Source: Chloroflexota bacterium
Lineage (GTDB): Bacteria > Chloroflexota > Anaerolineae > J102
Reading direction: 5' to 3'
Length of the DNA stretch: 9,646 bases
Assembly (NCBI GenBank): GCA_003353825.1
Contig: PIVW01000202.1
Location: forward strand, 1-9,646
Made by a program: the position numbers and the translations under genes. Positions 1-8,416 of the stretch are shown one piece after another; within the stretch, counting starts at the first letter, position 1; each line of letters starts with the position of its first letter. The notes under the pieces were generated by a model. It made no database searches. It was not told the origin of the DNA and saw only the letters and a list, made by a program, of their open reading frames with translations.

Positions 1-387
1 GCTCGGCTGCACGCCTGGGTCGACAGCCACGGCGAGGCCAAGTGGACCGCCAAGGTGGAATCGCCCGTCCGCTCGGCGGCAACGATCGTCGCCCCCGGCC
101 GAGTGGCCTTCGGTTTGGACAACATCTCCACACTGACACCAGCGTATGGGTACGTTCTGGCAAATGACAGGCAAGTCGGATCGGTCGGCACGCAATTCGC
201 GATCTTCACCTACCGCGACTACGACGACGCGACGCGACGCGAGGACCTGATCAAGATCGCCATCGATTGCTGGGCGGAAGTGGCCGAGCATGGTTCGGTA
301 TGCGGAAAGCCTCCGGGCGAGTCTTGGAGAGGTGACCGGGCCAGGCTGGCAGTTCGATATGCCTCTGCCACCAAAATCCAGCAATAG
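1..387 (+). CDS. Partial GC-rich reading frame of unknown function (3' part; 5' end outside the window)
   Basis: The frame is open from base 1 and closes with TAG at 385-387. The first 120 bases are about 72% GC (my count), with G or C at most third codon positions, which is a strong sign of real coding. The visible protein includes AYGYVLANDRQVGSVGTQF and a charged stretch, YRDYDDATRREDLIK. I do not recognise a family. Coding character holds to roughly base 289; beyond that the frame overlaps the glycosyltransferase and reads as an out-of-frame tail ([15 protein letters not shown]), so the true C-terminus is probably lost. Composition differs sharply from the downstream sequence, where lines fall to about 45% GC. 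The fragment therefore probably comes from another gene or genome joined here by rearrangement or misassembly. A GTG at 55 could be a start, but the frame continues upstream, so I treat the gene as 5'-truncated. Confidence 0.5.
   Translation, partial: ARLHAWVDSHGEAKWTAKVESPVRSAATIVAPGRVAFGLDNISTLTPAYGYVLANDRQVGSVGTQFAIFTYRDYDDATRREDLIKIAIDCWAEVAEHGSVCGKPPGESWRGDRARLAVRYASATKIQQ
285..292. other. Probable recombination or assembly junction
   Basis: Frame-1 coding with very high GC ends about here, and frame-2 coding for a glycosyltransferase begins. The glycosyltransferase starts exactly at the position matching the conserved G-[LI]-G-R-[YM] turn of its two downstream paralogues (R3-Y4 here against R19-M20 and R19-Y20). 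Its first beta strand is therefore missing. Upstream in frame 2 there is a TGA at 248-250, and no ATG, GTG or TTG lies between that stop and 290, so the missing residues cannot be recovered. The breakpoint is inferred to within a few bases and could be a genomic deletion or insertion, or a chimeric read join. Confidence 0.5.
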
Positions 388-1330
388 TGTGTATCTCCAA
401 CAGTTCATTCGGCTGATGCAATATCCCGGATGGGCTAAACACTGCCAGGGAGACATCAACCATATTCTGGATCAGTCATATGGACATCTTATCAATCGGC
501 TCGATCCGTTGCGTACAGTCATCACCGTTCATGACATTGCACCGCTACGTTTTCCTGGACGATCGTTAGGGATTTCCGGTTTTGTCTGGAAATTGGCTTG
601 GCGAGGGGTGTTGCGCGCACAACATATTATTGTGGTGTCGCAGTTCTCCGCGCAGGAGGCACTACCCTATCTAACCAATCCTGACGTCTCCTTTTATGTT
701 GTGCCTCAAGGGACGGCGCCTCATTTTCGCCCGCTCCCCCCATCTGCGTTCCAGACGCTTCGCTTACGGTATGTACAGCCTGATACCAAATTACTTTTGC
801 ACGTGGGCAGTACGCACCCTCGCAAAAATGTCTCCGGGATTTTGAAGGCAATTTCATTGCTGCGCCAGGTAGGAACTCCTGTGGTGTTCGTACAAGTGGG
901 TGGAATGATGTCCGAATCTCTGGCTCAATTGATCGAGAACCTGGATCTATCTGACAGCGTCTATTTTGTCGGTTCTGTTCCGGAAGAAGAACTGGTCGCA
1001 CATTACAATGCCGCCGATCTGTTCATTTTTCCTTCTTTGTATGAAGGTTTTGGAATGCCCGTGCTTGAAGCGATGGCTTGTGGTGTTCCTGTCCTTACCA
1101 GCAACGTTGCCAGTTTACCCGAAGTTGCCGGCGATGCAGCGGTTCTTATTGAACCTCAGAATCCGCAGGCGCTTGCAGATGCTGCCCAAGAGATCCTTTC
1201 AAGCCCAGATCGTATTGCGGAATTGAGTTCTATGGGGCTGGATCGTGCTGCCCGCTTTACTTGGAACGTAACAGCTCAAAAAACACTTGCTGTCTATCGA
1301 TCTGTTGCGGATTCGCTTGCGACTCGCTAA
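290..1330 (+). CDS. GT4-family glycosyltransferase (MtfB-like), N-terminally truncated
   Basis: GT-B fold retaining glycosyltransferase of family GT4, expected to move a sugar from a nucleotide donor to a lipid-linked glycan on the cytoplasmic face of the membrane. The C-terminal donor domain is intact: [11 protein letters not shown] at 170-180, [18 protein letters not shown] at 244-261 with the EX7E pair E252/E260, then [10 protein letters not shown] and LPEVAGDAA at 263-284. The C-terminal RFTW helix is at 322-325. The N-domain has [12 protein letters not shown] at 79-90. The protein is 346 residues, against 373-374 for the two paralogues downstream, and it starts at their residue ~17, so the first beta strand and glycine loop are absent. 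A GGAAG at 276-280, nine bases before the ATG, resembles a ribosome binding site but may be fortuitous. Activity is doubtful if the truncation is real in the genome. The acceptor and sugar cannot be told from sequence. Confidence 0.85.
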   Translation: MVRYAESLRASLGEVTGPGWQFDMPLPPKSSNSVYLQQFIRLMQYPGWAKHCQGDINHILDQSYGHLINRLDPLRTVITVHDIAPLRFPGRSLGISGFVWKLAWRGVLRAQHIIVVSQFSAQEALPYLTNPDVSFYVVPQGTAPHFRPLPPSAFQTLRLRYVQPDTKLLLHVGSTHPRKNVSGILKAISLLRQVGTPVVFVQVGGMMSESLAQLIENLDLSDSVYFVGSVPEEELVAHYNAADLFIFPSLYEGFGMPVLEAMACGVPVLTSNVASLPEVAGDAAVLIEPQNPQALADAAQEILSSPDRIAELSSMGLDRAARFTWNVTAQKTLAVYRSVADSLATR

Positions 1331-1448
1331 AAGTATGCAAAAAAACTCTACTTGAACCGTCATTCTTTTCCAACCGATCAAACAGCTAGAACGTGTAAAT
1401 TGAATCGCCATCTTCTGACCGAGATTTGAAACGAACCGTTGAGTATGC

Positions 1449-1453
1449 GAGGA
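1449..1453 (+). promoter_or_regulatory. Ribosome binding site deciding the GTG start at 1459
   Basis: GAGGA lies five bases before GTG (1459-1461). That start gives [13 protein letters not shown], the normal first beta strand of this glycosyltransferase subfamily. The longer TTG start at 1426 would add eleven residues with no family counterpart and has no comparable upstream site. The rest of the 128-base gap (1331-1458) shows no clear promoter or terminator. Confidence 0.6.
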
Positions 1454-1458
1454 ACACA

Positions 1459-2580
1459 GTGAAAATATGTATAGATGTTTCTCCGGCAGTTCACCTGCGC
1501 GCCGGTCTGGGACGCATGGCACACGAGTTGGTTTCCGCTTTGCTAGCGGCATCATCAGAGCATGACTACTATATCTTTTACAATCAACCTTCGGACGCAC
1601 AGGTTACTCCGCCGCTAGACAGGGTGCCTCATAAAACGATCGACCTGGGGAACAAGCAGTGGCGACTAAGTGTTTTGCGCGCTTATGCTTTGCATCAGGC
1701 TCAAGATCGTCTGATTGAACCGGCCGATATCTTTCACGCCACCGATCACTTGCTGCCAAACCTGCAACGGACATGCACAGTCTTTAGTTTGGGAGACATG
1801 ACTTTTCTTTCACATCCACAAGCGCATTCTCGCCTGAATCGAGTATTTTTGCGATTGATGATGCCACGTTTTTTGTCTTCGGCTGATGTAGTTATTGCCA
1901 TTTCTCAGAATACACTGCGAGAAATGCAACATTATTACAATGTCGATCTGTCGAATAGCGCCGTCGTTTATCTAGGCGTGAACAAACGTTTCTGTCCTGT
2001 CACCGACACGGACGCACTGGCTGATGTGCGGATACGCTATGATTTGCCTCCAAATTTCTTACTTTATGTAGGAACCATCGAACCTCGCAAAAATCTACCG
2101 CGATTGATCGAAGCATATGCAAGTATTCGCCCCCGAGATGTAAAGTTGGTGATTGCCGGCAAGAAGGGGTGGCTCTACGAGGAGACATTCACGCTTGTTG
2201 AGTCTCTTGGTCTTCATGATGATGTCATTTTTCCTGGCTATGTACAGGACGTAGATCTCCCAGCACTCTACTCGGCAACGGATTGTTTCCTCTTCCCTTC
2301 TTTGTACGAGGGATTTGGTCTGCCTGTGCTCGAGGCTATGGCCTGCGGAACGCCTGTGATTACCAGCAATACTTCCAGCCTTCCTGAAGTTGCCGGCGAT
2401 GCTGCCATTCTTGTCGATCCCTATAGCGTCAGCGATATTAGAGACGCCATACAAGCTGTGCTGGATAATCCTGGCAGGCGTGCTGATATGCGCACAAAAG
2501 GACTGAAAAACGCATCCCGTTTTACGTGGAAACACACCGCTAATCAAACACTTGAAATTTATCAACAGCTTACTACATAG
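1459..2580 (+). CDS. GT4-family glycosyltransferase (MtfB-like mannosyltransferase subfamily)
   Basis: Full-length GT-B enzyme of 373 residues using the GTG start. The N-terminal domain opens [20 protein letters not shown], with the glycine turn at 16-19, and carries FHATDHLLP at 92-100 and VVIAISQNT at 144-152. The donor domain shows [12 protein letters not shown] at 202-213, [10 protein letters not shown] at 231-240, [19 protein letters not shown] at 279-297 with the EX7E residues E284 and E292, and LPEVAGDAA at 308-316. These features match the GT4 group that includes the E. coli O9 mannosyltransferases MtfA/MtfB, as I recall it; the sugar used here is not determined. It is a close paralogue of the gene upstream and a more distant one of the gene downstream. 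It ends with two in-frame TAG codons in tandem (2578-2583). Sampled lines are about 45% GC, slightly poorer than genes further right. It probably belongs to one operon with its neighbours. Confidence 0.9.
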   Translation: MKICIDVSPAVHLRAGLGRMAHELVSALLAASSEHDYYIFYNQPSDAQVTPPLDRVPHKTIDLGNKQWRLSVLRAYALHQAQDRLIEPADIFHATDHLLPNLQRTCTVFSLGDMTFLSHPQAHSRLNRVFLRLMMPRFLSSADVVIAISQNTLREMQHYYNVDLSNSAVVYLGVNKRFCPVTDTDALADVRIRYDLPPNFLLYVGTIEPRKNLPRLIEAYASIRPRDVKLVIAGKKGWLYEETFTLVESLGLHDDVIFPGYVQDVDLPALYSATDCFLFPSLYEGFGLPVLEAMACGTPVITSNTSSLPEVAGDAAILVDPYSVSDIRDAIQAVLDNPGRRADMRTKGLKNASRFTWKHTANQTLEIYQQLTT

Positions 2581-2618
2581 TAGATTGACAAAGACTTCAG
2601 GGATTCGCACCCTCCGCC

Positions 2619-3743
2619 ATGCACCTCCTTATTGATGGCCGCACCATTCAGGATCATTTCCCCGGTATCGGACGTTATGTCTATAACTTTGTCGATGCCC
2701 TGGCACCTCAATGTGACGGCGACCTGACGGTGTTGGCCAATCCGCTCCAAGTCAATACTCGTTTTGATCTACAGCGACTCCTGAGACACGCCAATCTCAC
2801 CATCAAGACAACGACGATCCCCAACTTCGATTGGCGTGAACAGGTTCAATTGCCCGGTATTATCCAAAACCTGGAAGCGGATATCGTGCATCTGCCCTAT
2901 TATGTCCGGCCCTATCGTCTGCACACACCCACCCTTCTCACGCTCTACGACATCATTCCCCACTTGTTTCCAGGGTATTTCCCCGCACATCGCCGCTTGC
3001 TCATCAATACTCTGAAGCGTCTGGCTGTGCGATCTAGCGATGGCTTTGTGGCTATTTCGCACAGCACCGCACTTGATTTCGGTCGGGTGTATGGGATTCC
3101 TGCCGCCAAAATCCAGCCAACTCCTTTGGCCGCCGATCCTATATTCGCTCCCCAGCCGCAGGACAGGGTCACGGCGTTACGCTCACGCATGAACTTGCCT
3201 GATCGCTATGTGCTTTATCTTGGCAGCAATAAGCCCCACAAGAACCTGGTGGGCTTGGTGCAGGCCTGGTCAAAGATTGCTGGTGATGTCGCTCCCGTCT
3301 CTTTGTGTATTGCCGGCTCTTGGGATAAGCGCTATCCTCAATCCCAACAGATCGCCGATAGCTTAGACTTGAGCGATAGTATCCGTTTTCTGGGTCCGGT
3401 CAGCAATCAGAATCTGCCGCTATTGTACGCAGGCGCGGAGCTGTTTATATTCCCGTCACTTTACGAGGGTTTCGGACTGCCCATATTAGAGGCGACAGCT
3501 TGCGGAACCCCGACGATCTGTAGTGCTATTCCCAGCGCCCTCGAGATCGTTGGGGCAGACACCCTCACATTCGACCCAAACCAGGCGGAAGAGATAGCCC
3601 GCGTGTTGCTAGACGTGCTAACAGATGATACATTAAGGCAGAGACTGCGCCAGAATACCGCCAAGATCACCTCACGCTTCAGTTGGGCAAGGACTGCTCA
3701 TCTGACCTTGCGGGCATACAACCAGCTTCTAGAGACAACCTGA
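2619..3743 (+). CDS. GT4-family glycosyltransferase (MtfB-like), third tandem paralogue
   Basis: A 374-residue GT-B glycosyltransferase beginning MHLLIDGRTIQDHFPGIGRY, the standard N-terminal strand plus GIGRY turn. It has IVHLPYYVRPY at 89-99, TLYDIIPHLFPG at 108-119 and VAISHSTALDF at 144-154. The donor domain has LYLGSNKPHKNL at 199-210, [17 protein letters not shown] at 280-296 with E283 and E291 as the EX7E pair, and RFSW at 353-356. It is more diverged from the two upstream copies: the usual LPEVAGDAA is replaced by SALEIVGADTL. The start is 38 bases after the previous stop. An AGGGA at 2599-2603 is 15 bases away, too far for an ideal ribosome site. The next gene starts one base after this stop, so the two are very probably co-transcribed and translationally coupled. 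It likely adds one sugar to the growing lipid-linked oligosaccharide. Confidence 0.9.
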   Translation: MHLLIDGRTIQDHFPGIGRYVYNFVDALAPQCDGDLTVLANPLQVNTRFDLQRLLRHANLTIKTTTIPNFDWREQVQLPGIIQNLEADIVHLPYYVRPYRLHTPTLLTLYDIIPHLFPGYFPAHRRLLINTLKRLAVRSSDGFVAISHSTALDFGRVYGIPAAKIQPTPLAADPIFAPQPQDRVTALRSRMNLPDRYVLYLGSNKPHKNLVGLVQAWSKIAGDVAPVSLCIAGSWDKRYPQSQQIADSLDLSDSIRFLGPVSNQNLPLLYAGAELFIFPSLYEGFGLPILEATACGTPTICSAIPSALEIVGADTLTFDPNQAEEIARVLLDVLTDDTLRQRLRQNTAKITSRFSWARTAHLTLRAYNQLLETT

Positions 3744-3744
3744 C

Positions 3745-4851
3745 ATGCGGATTTTACACATATATAAGGATTATTATCCGGTACTCGGCGGTATCGAGGG
3801 GCACTTGCGCATGGTGGCGCGCGCCCAGGTGGAGCGGGGGTTGGAGGTGACGGTCCTTGTCACGAATCCGCAAGGGTTGAGCACGACGGTTGAGAGAGAT
3901 CAGGGGGTTGAGGTGATCCGTGCAGGCAGACTGGCTACTATCGCTTCCACGCCGATCAGCCTCGCCCTGCCCTGGCAATTGCTCAAACAGAAACCTGATA
4001 TCGTCCATCTTCATTTCCCTTATCCCCTCGCTGAATCCAGCCAGTGGCTCTTGCAACGAGGTCAGGCCACGGTCATTACCTATCACAGTGATGTCATCCG
4101 CCAGGAGAGCATGCTCAAGGTCTACAAGCCGGTGTTGCAGCGTGTTTTACAGCAGGCTGACCGCATTTTGCCCACGAGTCCAAACTATATTCAGAGTTCA
4201 CCCTACCTGCGCCCGCTCGCCGACAAATGCACGGTTGTACCCCTTGGCATCGATGTCACCCATTTCGGCCAAGATCGAACGCAGGAAGTGGCGGCCATCC
4301 GCCGTCGTTATCCCGGCACACTCCTCCTGTTCGTCGGTCGTTTGCGATATTATAAAGGCTTGCACTATCTGGTCGAAGCCATGAAGCAGGTCGAGGCGCC
4401 ACTCTTGATCGTTGGCCGCGGGCCACAAGCTGAAGCGTTGGAAACACAAGCCCGTCAAAATCCCAACGGAGACAACATCCACTTCCTGGGTGATATCAGC
4501 GATGATGAGCTTCCCGCCTATTTCCAGGCTGCCGATATCTTTGTCCTACCCTCGAGCCAGCGCAGCGAGGCATTTGGGATCGTGTTGCTTGAGGCGATGG
4601 CAGCAAGGACTGCGCTGATCTCCACCGAATTGCAGACGGGAACGTCTTGGATCAATCAACATGGCACAACCGGGCTGGTGGTCCCCGCCCAAGATGCAGA
4701 TGCCCTGGCAGAAGCAATCAACACCTTGCTACAGGATGAACCTCTGCGAAAAGTGATGGCGGACAATGCCCATCAGCGTGTGACGGCGAATTTTGATCTC
4801 CCAGTTTTGATCGACCGTATCCTGGATGTCTACGCGTCGGTGTTGGCGTAG
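3745..4851 (+). CDS. GT4-family glycosyltransferase (WfcD/PimB-like type)
   Basis: A 368-residue GT-B enzyme from a different GT4 branch than the three genes upstream. It starts MRILHIYKDYYPVLGGIEGH, with the GGIEGH acceptor-side motif at 15-20. IVHLHFPYPLAESSQ at 86-100 and ITYHSDVIRQE at 111-121 are typical of WfcD-like enzymes (subfamily name from memory). The donor domain has LLFVGRLRYYKGL at 194-206, LLIVGRGPQ at 220-228, FLGDISDDELPAYF at 247-260, and SEAFGIVLLEAMAA at 274-287 with E275 and E283 as the EX7E pair. ATG 3745 follows the upstream TGA by a single base, which supports translational coupling. It has no membrane segment, so it should work as a peripheral cytoplasmic protein extending an undecaprenyl-linked glycan. 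The donor sugar is unknown. A candidate promoter, rather than close coupling, separates it from the next gene. Confidence 0.9.
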   Translation: MRILHIYKDYYPVLGGIEGHLRMVARAQVERGLEVTVLVTNPQGLSTTVERDQGVEVIRAGRLATIASTPISLALPWQLLKQKPDIVHLHFPYPLAESSQWLLQRGQATVITYHSDVIRQESMLKVYKPVLQRVLQQADRILPTSPNYIQSSPYLRPLADKCTVVPLGIDVTHFGQDRTQEVAAIRRRYPGTLLLFVGRLRYYKGLHYLVEAMKQVEAPLLIVGRGPQAEALETQARQNPNGDNIHFLGDISDDELPAYFQAADIFVLPSSQRSEAFGIVLLEAMAARTALISTELQTGTSWINQHGTTGLVVPAQDADALAEAINTLLQDEPLRKVMADNAHQRVTANFDLPVLIDRILDVYASVLA

Positions 4852-4950
4852 GCCACCCGTATCGCAGCATTTCTGTTGCGCCAGGTTAGTACGAAATGAA
4901 TGCACGATGTAAATCGGGCTAAAAAGATCGCAGTGTCAGCTTCCATGCTG

Positions 4951-4956
4951 TATAAT
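4951..4956 (+). promoter_or_regulatory. Candidate sigma-70 -10 box before the ligase-TPR gene
   Basis: The 137-base gap 4852-4988 contains a perfect TATAAT about 33 bases before the ATG at 4989. No good -35 box is seen: the hexamer at a 17-base spacing (4928-4933) is TCGCAG, matching only two of six consensus positions. A TG lies directly before the box, one base off the extended -10 spacing. The implied leader is about 26 bases and lacks a Shine-Dalgarno sequence. No terminator hairpin with a T-run is visible in the gap. Confidence 0.4.
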
Positions 4957-4988
4957 AAAGATTCGACTCTCAAACACTCCTCCAACAA

Positions 4989-7900
4989 ATGATGCCAACT
5001 CGACTTCAATCCATCTGCGATACCATTTTAGAGGCCACCTGGCTGGCTGCGTTGATCATAACGCCGCTTTTTTTCAACGTATATTCACAACGAGTATTCG
5101 AACCTGATAAGATCAGTGTGCTGCGCTCGCTAGCCCTGATCGCCCTGATCACGTACATTGTCAAAAAGGTGGCCGGGATACGGTTTCGTGGCGGGGATAA
5201 GGTTGCTGCTCAAGAAGAGGCAAGTGCTGAGAGCTGGTGGAGAAAACCCTTGGTATTGCCGGTTCTTATCCTGGCAGCCGCTTACCTGATTAGCACCGCA
5301 TTCTCGGTTGCGCCACGGCAGAGCTTTTGGGGATCGTACCAGCGCCTGCAGGGCACATTTACGATGTTGAGCTATATGGTGTTCTTTTTCGTTGCCCTGG
5401 ATACACTGCGCACCAGAAAACAATGGCAGCGCCTCCAGTACACCGTCATTCTCACCAGTCTGCCTATCGCCCTCTACGGCATCTTACAACACTACGAACT
5501 GGATCCATTGCCCTGGGGTGGGAAAACGACCGAGCGCGTGACAGGAAATCTGGGCAACTCAATCTTCTTAGCAGCGTATTTAATCATGGCGTTGCCCTTA
5601 ACATTTGAGCGCATGATCACTGCTGTGCGACGCATGCTGCTCGACGAAGATGGAAACACTGCCGATGCCTTAGTCGCAGGCGCGCTCTTATTTGTCGTCA
5701 TTGTGCAGGCAGTGGGTATCTTATTTACACAGAGCCGAGGCCCCTGGTTGGGTCTGGGTACCGGTACGTATGTGTTCCTCTTGCTCGCACTCACAACCTT
5801 GAGGCAACAGGCAGCTGATAGGCAGAGATTACGATTGATCGAAGTGGGCAAAGGCATCGGCGTTGGCCTCGCAGGTGTATTTCTCATTTTATTTGGCGCC
5901 TACGCTTTCATCCAAAACGCAGGTATTGTGGGGGGAATTGCCGTCTTTTTCTCGATCATCGGCTTCCTGGCGCTCTACCTGGCGCCCATCCTCACACGCA
6001 GGGGCTGGCGCTGGCTCTGGCTAAGTATCATTACCCAGGCTGCTGTGGCGGTTATCCTGCTCGGTATCCTCAACCTTCCGAACACGCCCCTAAGTCAGTT
6101 CAAAGAAATCCCCTACGCGGGACGTCTGGCGGAGATCACGCAGACTTCATCGGGCACCGGGCGCGTACGTGTACTGATCTGGCAGGGTGTTCTCGATATG
6201 CTGGGGTCCAATGATGCGCTGGTCTTCCCCGACGGTTCAAACGATTCCTTGGAACCTGTCCGCACCCTTATCGGTTATGGACCAGAATCGATGTGGGTGA
6301 CCTACAATCGCTACTATAAACCTGAATTAGGTGGCCTCGAACAGCGTAATGCCTCGCCCGATCGCTCGCACAATGAAACCTTCGATAGCCTGGTCATTAC
6401 CGGCGTTCTGGGCTTTTTGGCATACATCCTCCTGTTTGGTAGCGTCTTTTATTACGCGCTGCGTTGGCTTGGGCTGATTCGCAGCAATCGTGATCGCAAC
6501 CTATTTATCGTGTTGGGGGGTCTGGGACTGCTGATTGGTATTCTTGCACCCTGGCTGTTGGGTGTATCTCATTTTGCGGGAACAGGCGTCGCCATTGGAT
6601 TCGTCTTTGGCGTTTTGCTATATATCACTTACGCAGCTGTCCGAGGTGGTGATAGCGGGCGGCAATTCGATCGCAGGCATTTGATCATCATCGCTTTGTT
6701 GGCAACAGTTGTCTCTCATTTCGTCGAAATTCACTTTGGCATCTCCATTGCCGCCACGCGCAGCTATTTCTTTATCTTTATCGCAGCGCTCTCGGCTATT
6801 GGCATCGAGCAGGTGCGTCTGGTCGAAGAAACACCCATTGATCGAGCGGCCATTCCAGAACAACGTTCATCTGGCAAACGGCGCAAACGGCGCAGCAGCC
6901 GGACAGCAACACAAACAAGCACTGTTCGGCGGTCACCTGCTCTGTGGCGGCGCATATTGCCATACGCCATGATCAACTCGGTCATCTTGCTGGTACTCAA
7001 CTTTGATTTTGTCTCGAATCAGTTGGGGGAAACCGGTTTGTTCAGCATATTCTGGCAATCGTGGGTGACGCATTTGAATGGTGGTGAAGTCGTACAAGGT
7101 CCTGGTGCGCTGTGGGTCGTGCTCTTCGCCATAATCGTTGGTCTTGTCATGGCTTTAGGAGAAGCGTGGTCGCAACGCCAGACCAATAAAGATGTCCTCG
7201 TAGCCGCGGTCGCATACCTCGGCGTCACCCTCTTTATCTGGCTTTTTGTAGGATTGATTCAGGCCACACGCGTGCAGCCGTTACCTCCAGAACTCTCCAG
7301 TATTGCCAGAGCAAGCCACATGGCCGGGCATATTGTCAATTTCTATATCTGGCTTGGCATCCTGGTCCTCTTACTCGCAGGCAGTCTCATTCAGATTGCC
7401 CCCCGCTCCTCGAAGAGTTGGGGACGCCAACCTGTGCTAGCCGTCGCTACCGGAGCCGTTTTGCTCGTGGCAGCATTTTTCATAATCGTGAATATAAATA
7501 TCAATCTCGTACGCGCTGATGTTTTCTTCAAGCTTGGGCAGAATTCAGACATCCGGCGCGAATGGCGTCTCTCTTTGGACTTTTACGATGAAGCTTCTAA
7601 ACTCACGCCCAACGAAGATCATTATCAGCTATTCCGGGGTCGTGCCTTAATAGAGAGTGCCCGGGCTGCCGACGATAGCATTCAACAGACAGTTCTTCTG
7701 GACCGTGCAGAAGAAGTTTTGCAGCATGCACGCGATCTCAACCCGCTGAATACCGACCATACCGCCAATCTCGCGCGTTATTACGCCACAAGAGCCGGCA
7801 CCCAGACAGATGAAACGGAGAGACGAGACTCCTTGGAAAAAGCAGCGGAAGCGTACATGCATGCAACCAACCTGAGCCCAAATGCTGCCCATCTTCAGAA

Positions 7901-8354
7901 CGAATGGGGCACCATCTATCTCGAATTGCAGGAAAGTGACAAGGCACGTGAGCGTTTTACGTATTCGTTGGGTCTTGACGCAAACTATCATGATACGTAT
8001 CTACGCCTCGCCCAGTTGGAGACGCGCGCAGAAAATTGGGAAGAGGCTATCGACAACTATCGGAAAGTGATTGAATTGCGCCCCCAGGAGATGCGTGCGT
8101 ACAATGGCCTGGGCTTCGTTCTGGACAAGGTCGGGCGCACGGAAGAAGCATTGGAGGTCAACCTCGAAGCTCTGGTTATCACTCCAAACAATCTCAATAT
8201 CCTACAAAATCTGGCCTTGATCTATCAGAAACTGGAACGTTACGAACAGGCGTTGATTTACGCCGAACGCGCACGCAGCCTTACTCCCGAAGACCAACAG
8301 GCTGCTATCAACGCCTTGATTCGTGAACTTCAGCAGCAGAATGGACAAGGTTAG
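4989..8354 (+). CDS. O-antigen ligase/polymerase-like polytopic membrane protein with C-terminal TPR domain
   Basis: An 1121-residue protein in three parts. Residues ~15-610 are a many-helix membrane domain of the O-antigen ligase/Wzy_C type: RLQGTFTML at 119-127, [20 protein letters not shown] at 185-204, TQSRGPWLG at 247-255, a long loop (~362-464) with [14 protein letters not shown] and IGYGPESM, then [20 protein letters not shown] at 460-479, whose histidine is typical of the family. A basic linker (KRRKRR, 630-635) joins a second membrane domain of about five helices (~654-837). Residues ~842-1121 are soluble and hold roughly six or seven TPR units, such as [17 protein letters not shown] at 1016-1032. 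Family members transfer or polymerise undecaprenyl-linked glycans on the outer face of the membrane. Wzy polymerase, WaaL ligase and protein O-oligosaccharyltransferase share this domain, and sequence alone does not decide among them. Two ATGs (4989, 4992) are possible starts. It lies between glycosyltransferases and a lipid-carrier transferase. Confidence 0.85.
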   Translation: MMPTRLQSICDTILEATWLAALIITPLFFNVYSQRVFEPDKISVLRSLALIALITYIVKKVAGIRFRGGDKVAAQEEASAESWWRKPLVLPVLILAAAYLISTAFSVAPRQSFWGSYQRLQGTFTMLSYMVFFFVALDTLRTRKQWQRLQYTVILTSLPIALYGILQHYELDPLPWGGKTTERVTGNLGNSIFLAAYLIMALPLTFERMITAVRRMLLDEDGNTADALVAGALLFVVIVQAVGILFTQSRGPWLGLGTGTYVFLLLALTTLRQQAADRQRLRLIEVGKGIGVGLAGVFLILFGAYAFIQNAGIVGGIAVFFSIIGFLALYLAPILTRRGWRWLWLSIITQAAVAVILLGILNLPNTPLSQFKEIPYAGRLAEITQTSSGTGRVRVLIWQGVLDMLGSNDALVFPDGSNDSLEPVRTLIGYGPESMWVTYNRYYKPELGGLEQRNASPDRSHNETFDSLVITGVLGFLAYILLFGSVFYYALRWLGLIRSNRDRNLFIVLGGLGLLIGILAPWLLGVSHFAGTGVAIGFVFGVLLYITYAAVRGGDSGRQFDRRHLIIIALLATVVSHFVEIHFGISIAATRSYFFIFIAALSAIGIEQVRLVEETPIDRAAIPEQRSSGKRRKRRSSRTATQTSTVRRSPALWRRILPYAMINSVILLVLNFDFVSNQLGETGLFSIFWQSWVTHLNGGEVVQGPGALWVVLFAIIVGLVMALGEAWSQRQTNKDVLVAAVAYLGVTLFIWLFVGLIQATRVQPLPPELSSIARASHMAGHIVNFYIWLGILVLLLAGSLIQIAPRSSKSWGRQPVLAVATGAVLLVAAFFIIVNININLVRADVFFKLGQNSDIRREWRLSLDFYDEASKLTPNEDHYQLFRGRALIESARAADDSIQQTVLLDRAEEVLQHARDLNPLNTDHTANLARYYATRAGTQTDETERRDSLEKAAEAYMHATNLSPNAAHLQNEWGTIYLELQESDKARERFTYSLGLDANYHDTYLRLAQLETRAENWEEAIDNYRKVIELRPQEMRAYNGLGFVLDKVGRTEEALEVNLEALVITPNNLNILQNLALIYQKLERYEQALIYAERARSLTPEDQQAAINALIRELQQQNGQG
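6876..6893 (+). repeat. Perfect tandem 9-base repeat encoding KRRKRR
   Basis: AAACGGCGC occurs twice back to back and encodes Lys-Arg-Arg twice in the linker between the two membrane domains of the ligase-TPR protein. The basic patch probably faces the cytoplasm under the positive-inside rule. The exact DNA repeat suggests a recent small duplication. Confidence 0.7.
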
Positions 8355-8370
8355 CAAGGCAATGTATAAA
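8342..8370 (+). promoter_or_regulatory. Candidate sigma-70 promoter for the WecA-like gene
   Basis: TGGACA (8342-8347, five of six against TTGACA) and TATAAA (8365-8370, five of six against TATAAT) are separated by exactly 17 bases. The -35 box lies in the last codons of the ligase-TPR gene and the -10 box just after its TAG. The predicted start near 8377 gives a ~40-base leader to ATG 8417. This is a sequence match only, and chance occurrence is possible. Confidence 0.45.
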
Positions 8371-8416
8371 CACGACGATTCTGTATTTAAGCGAGAGGCA
8401 TAGCCGGAACTTATCC

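Noticed and set aside
627..1001. 124-codon antisense frame opposite the first glycosyltransferase
   Set aside because: A shadow of the conserved donor-binding region, with no family resemblance.
1426..1458. Longer TTG start for the second glycosyltransferase
   Set aside because: It adds eleven residues with no family counterpart, while GTG 1459 has a well-placed GAGGA and gives the canonical N-terminus.
2585..2590. Perfect TTGACA -35 box before the third glycosyltransferase
   Set aside because: The hexamer 17 bases downstream is CACCCT and no usable -10 lies at 16-18 bases; the gap to the ATG is too short. Most likely chance within an operon.
3920..4384. 154-codon open frame inside the fourth glycosyltransferase, same strand
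   Set aside because: It lies wholly within a well-supported gene in another frame and its translation is low-complexity with no recognisable motif.
4937..4950. CAGC-loop-GCTG mini hairpin as a terminator
   Set aside because: Only a four-base stem and no T-run; it abuts the candidate -10 box, so termination there is unlikely.
5492..5887. 131-codon antisense frame opposite the ligase-TPR gene
   Set aside because: It is opposite strongly conserved ligase motifs, with a translation rich in Pro, Ser, Thr and Arg, and has no motif or upstream signals.
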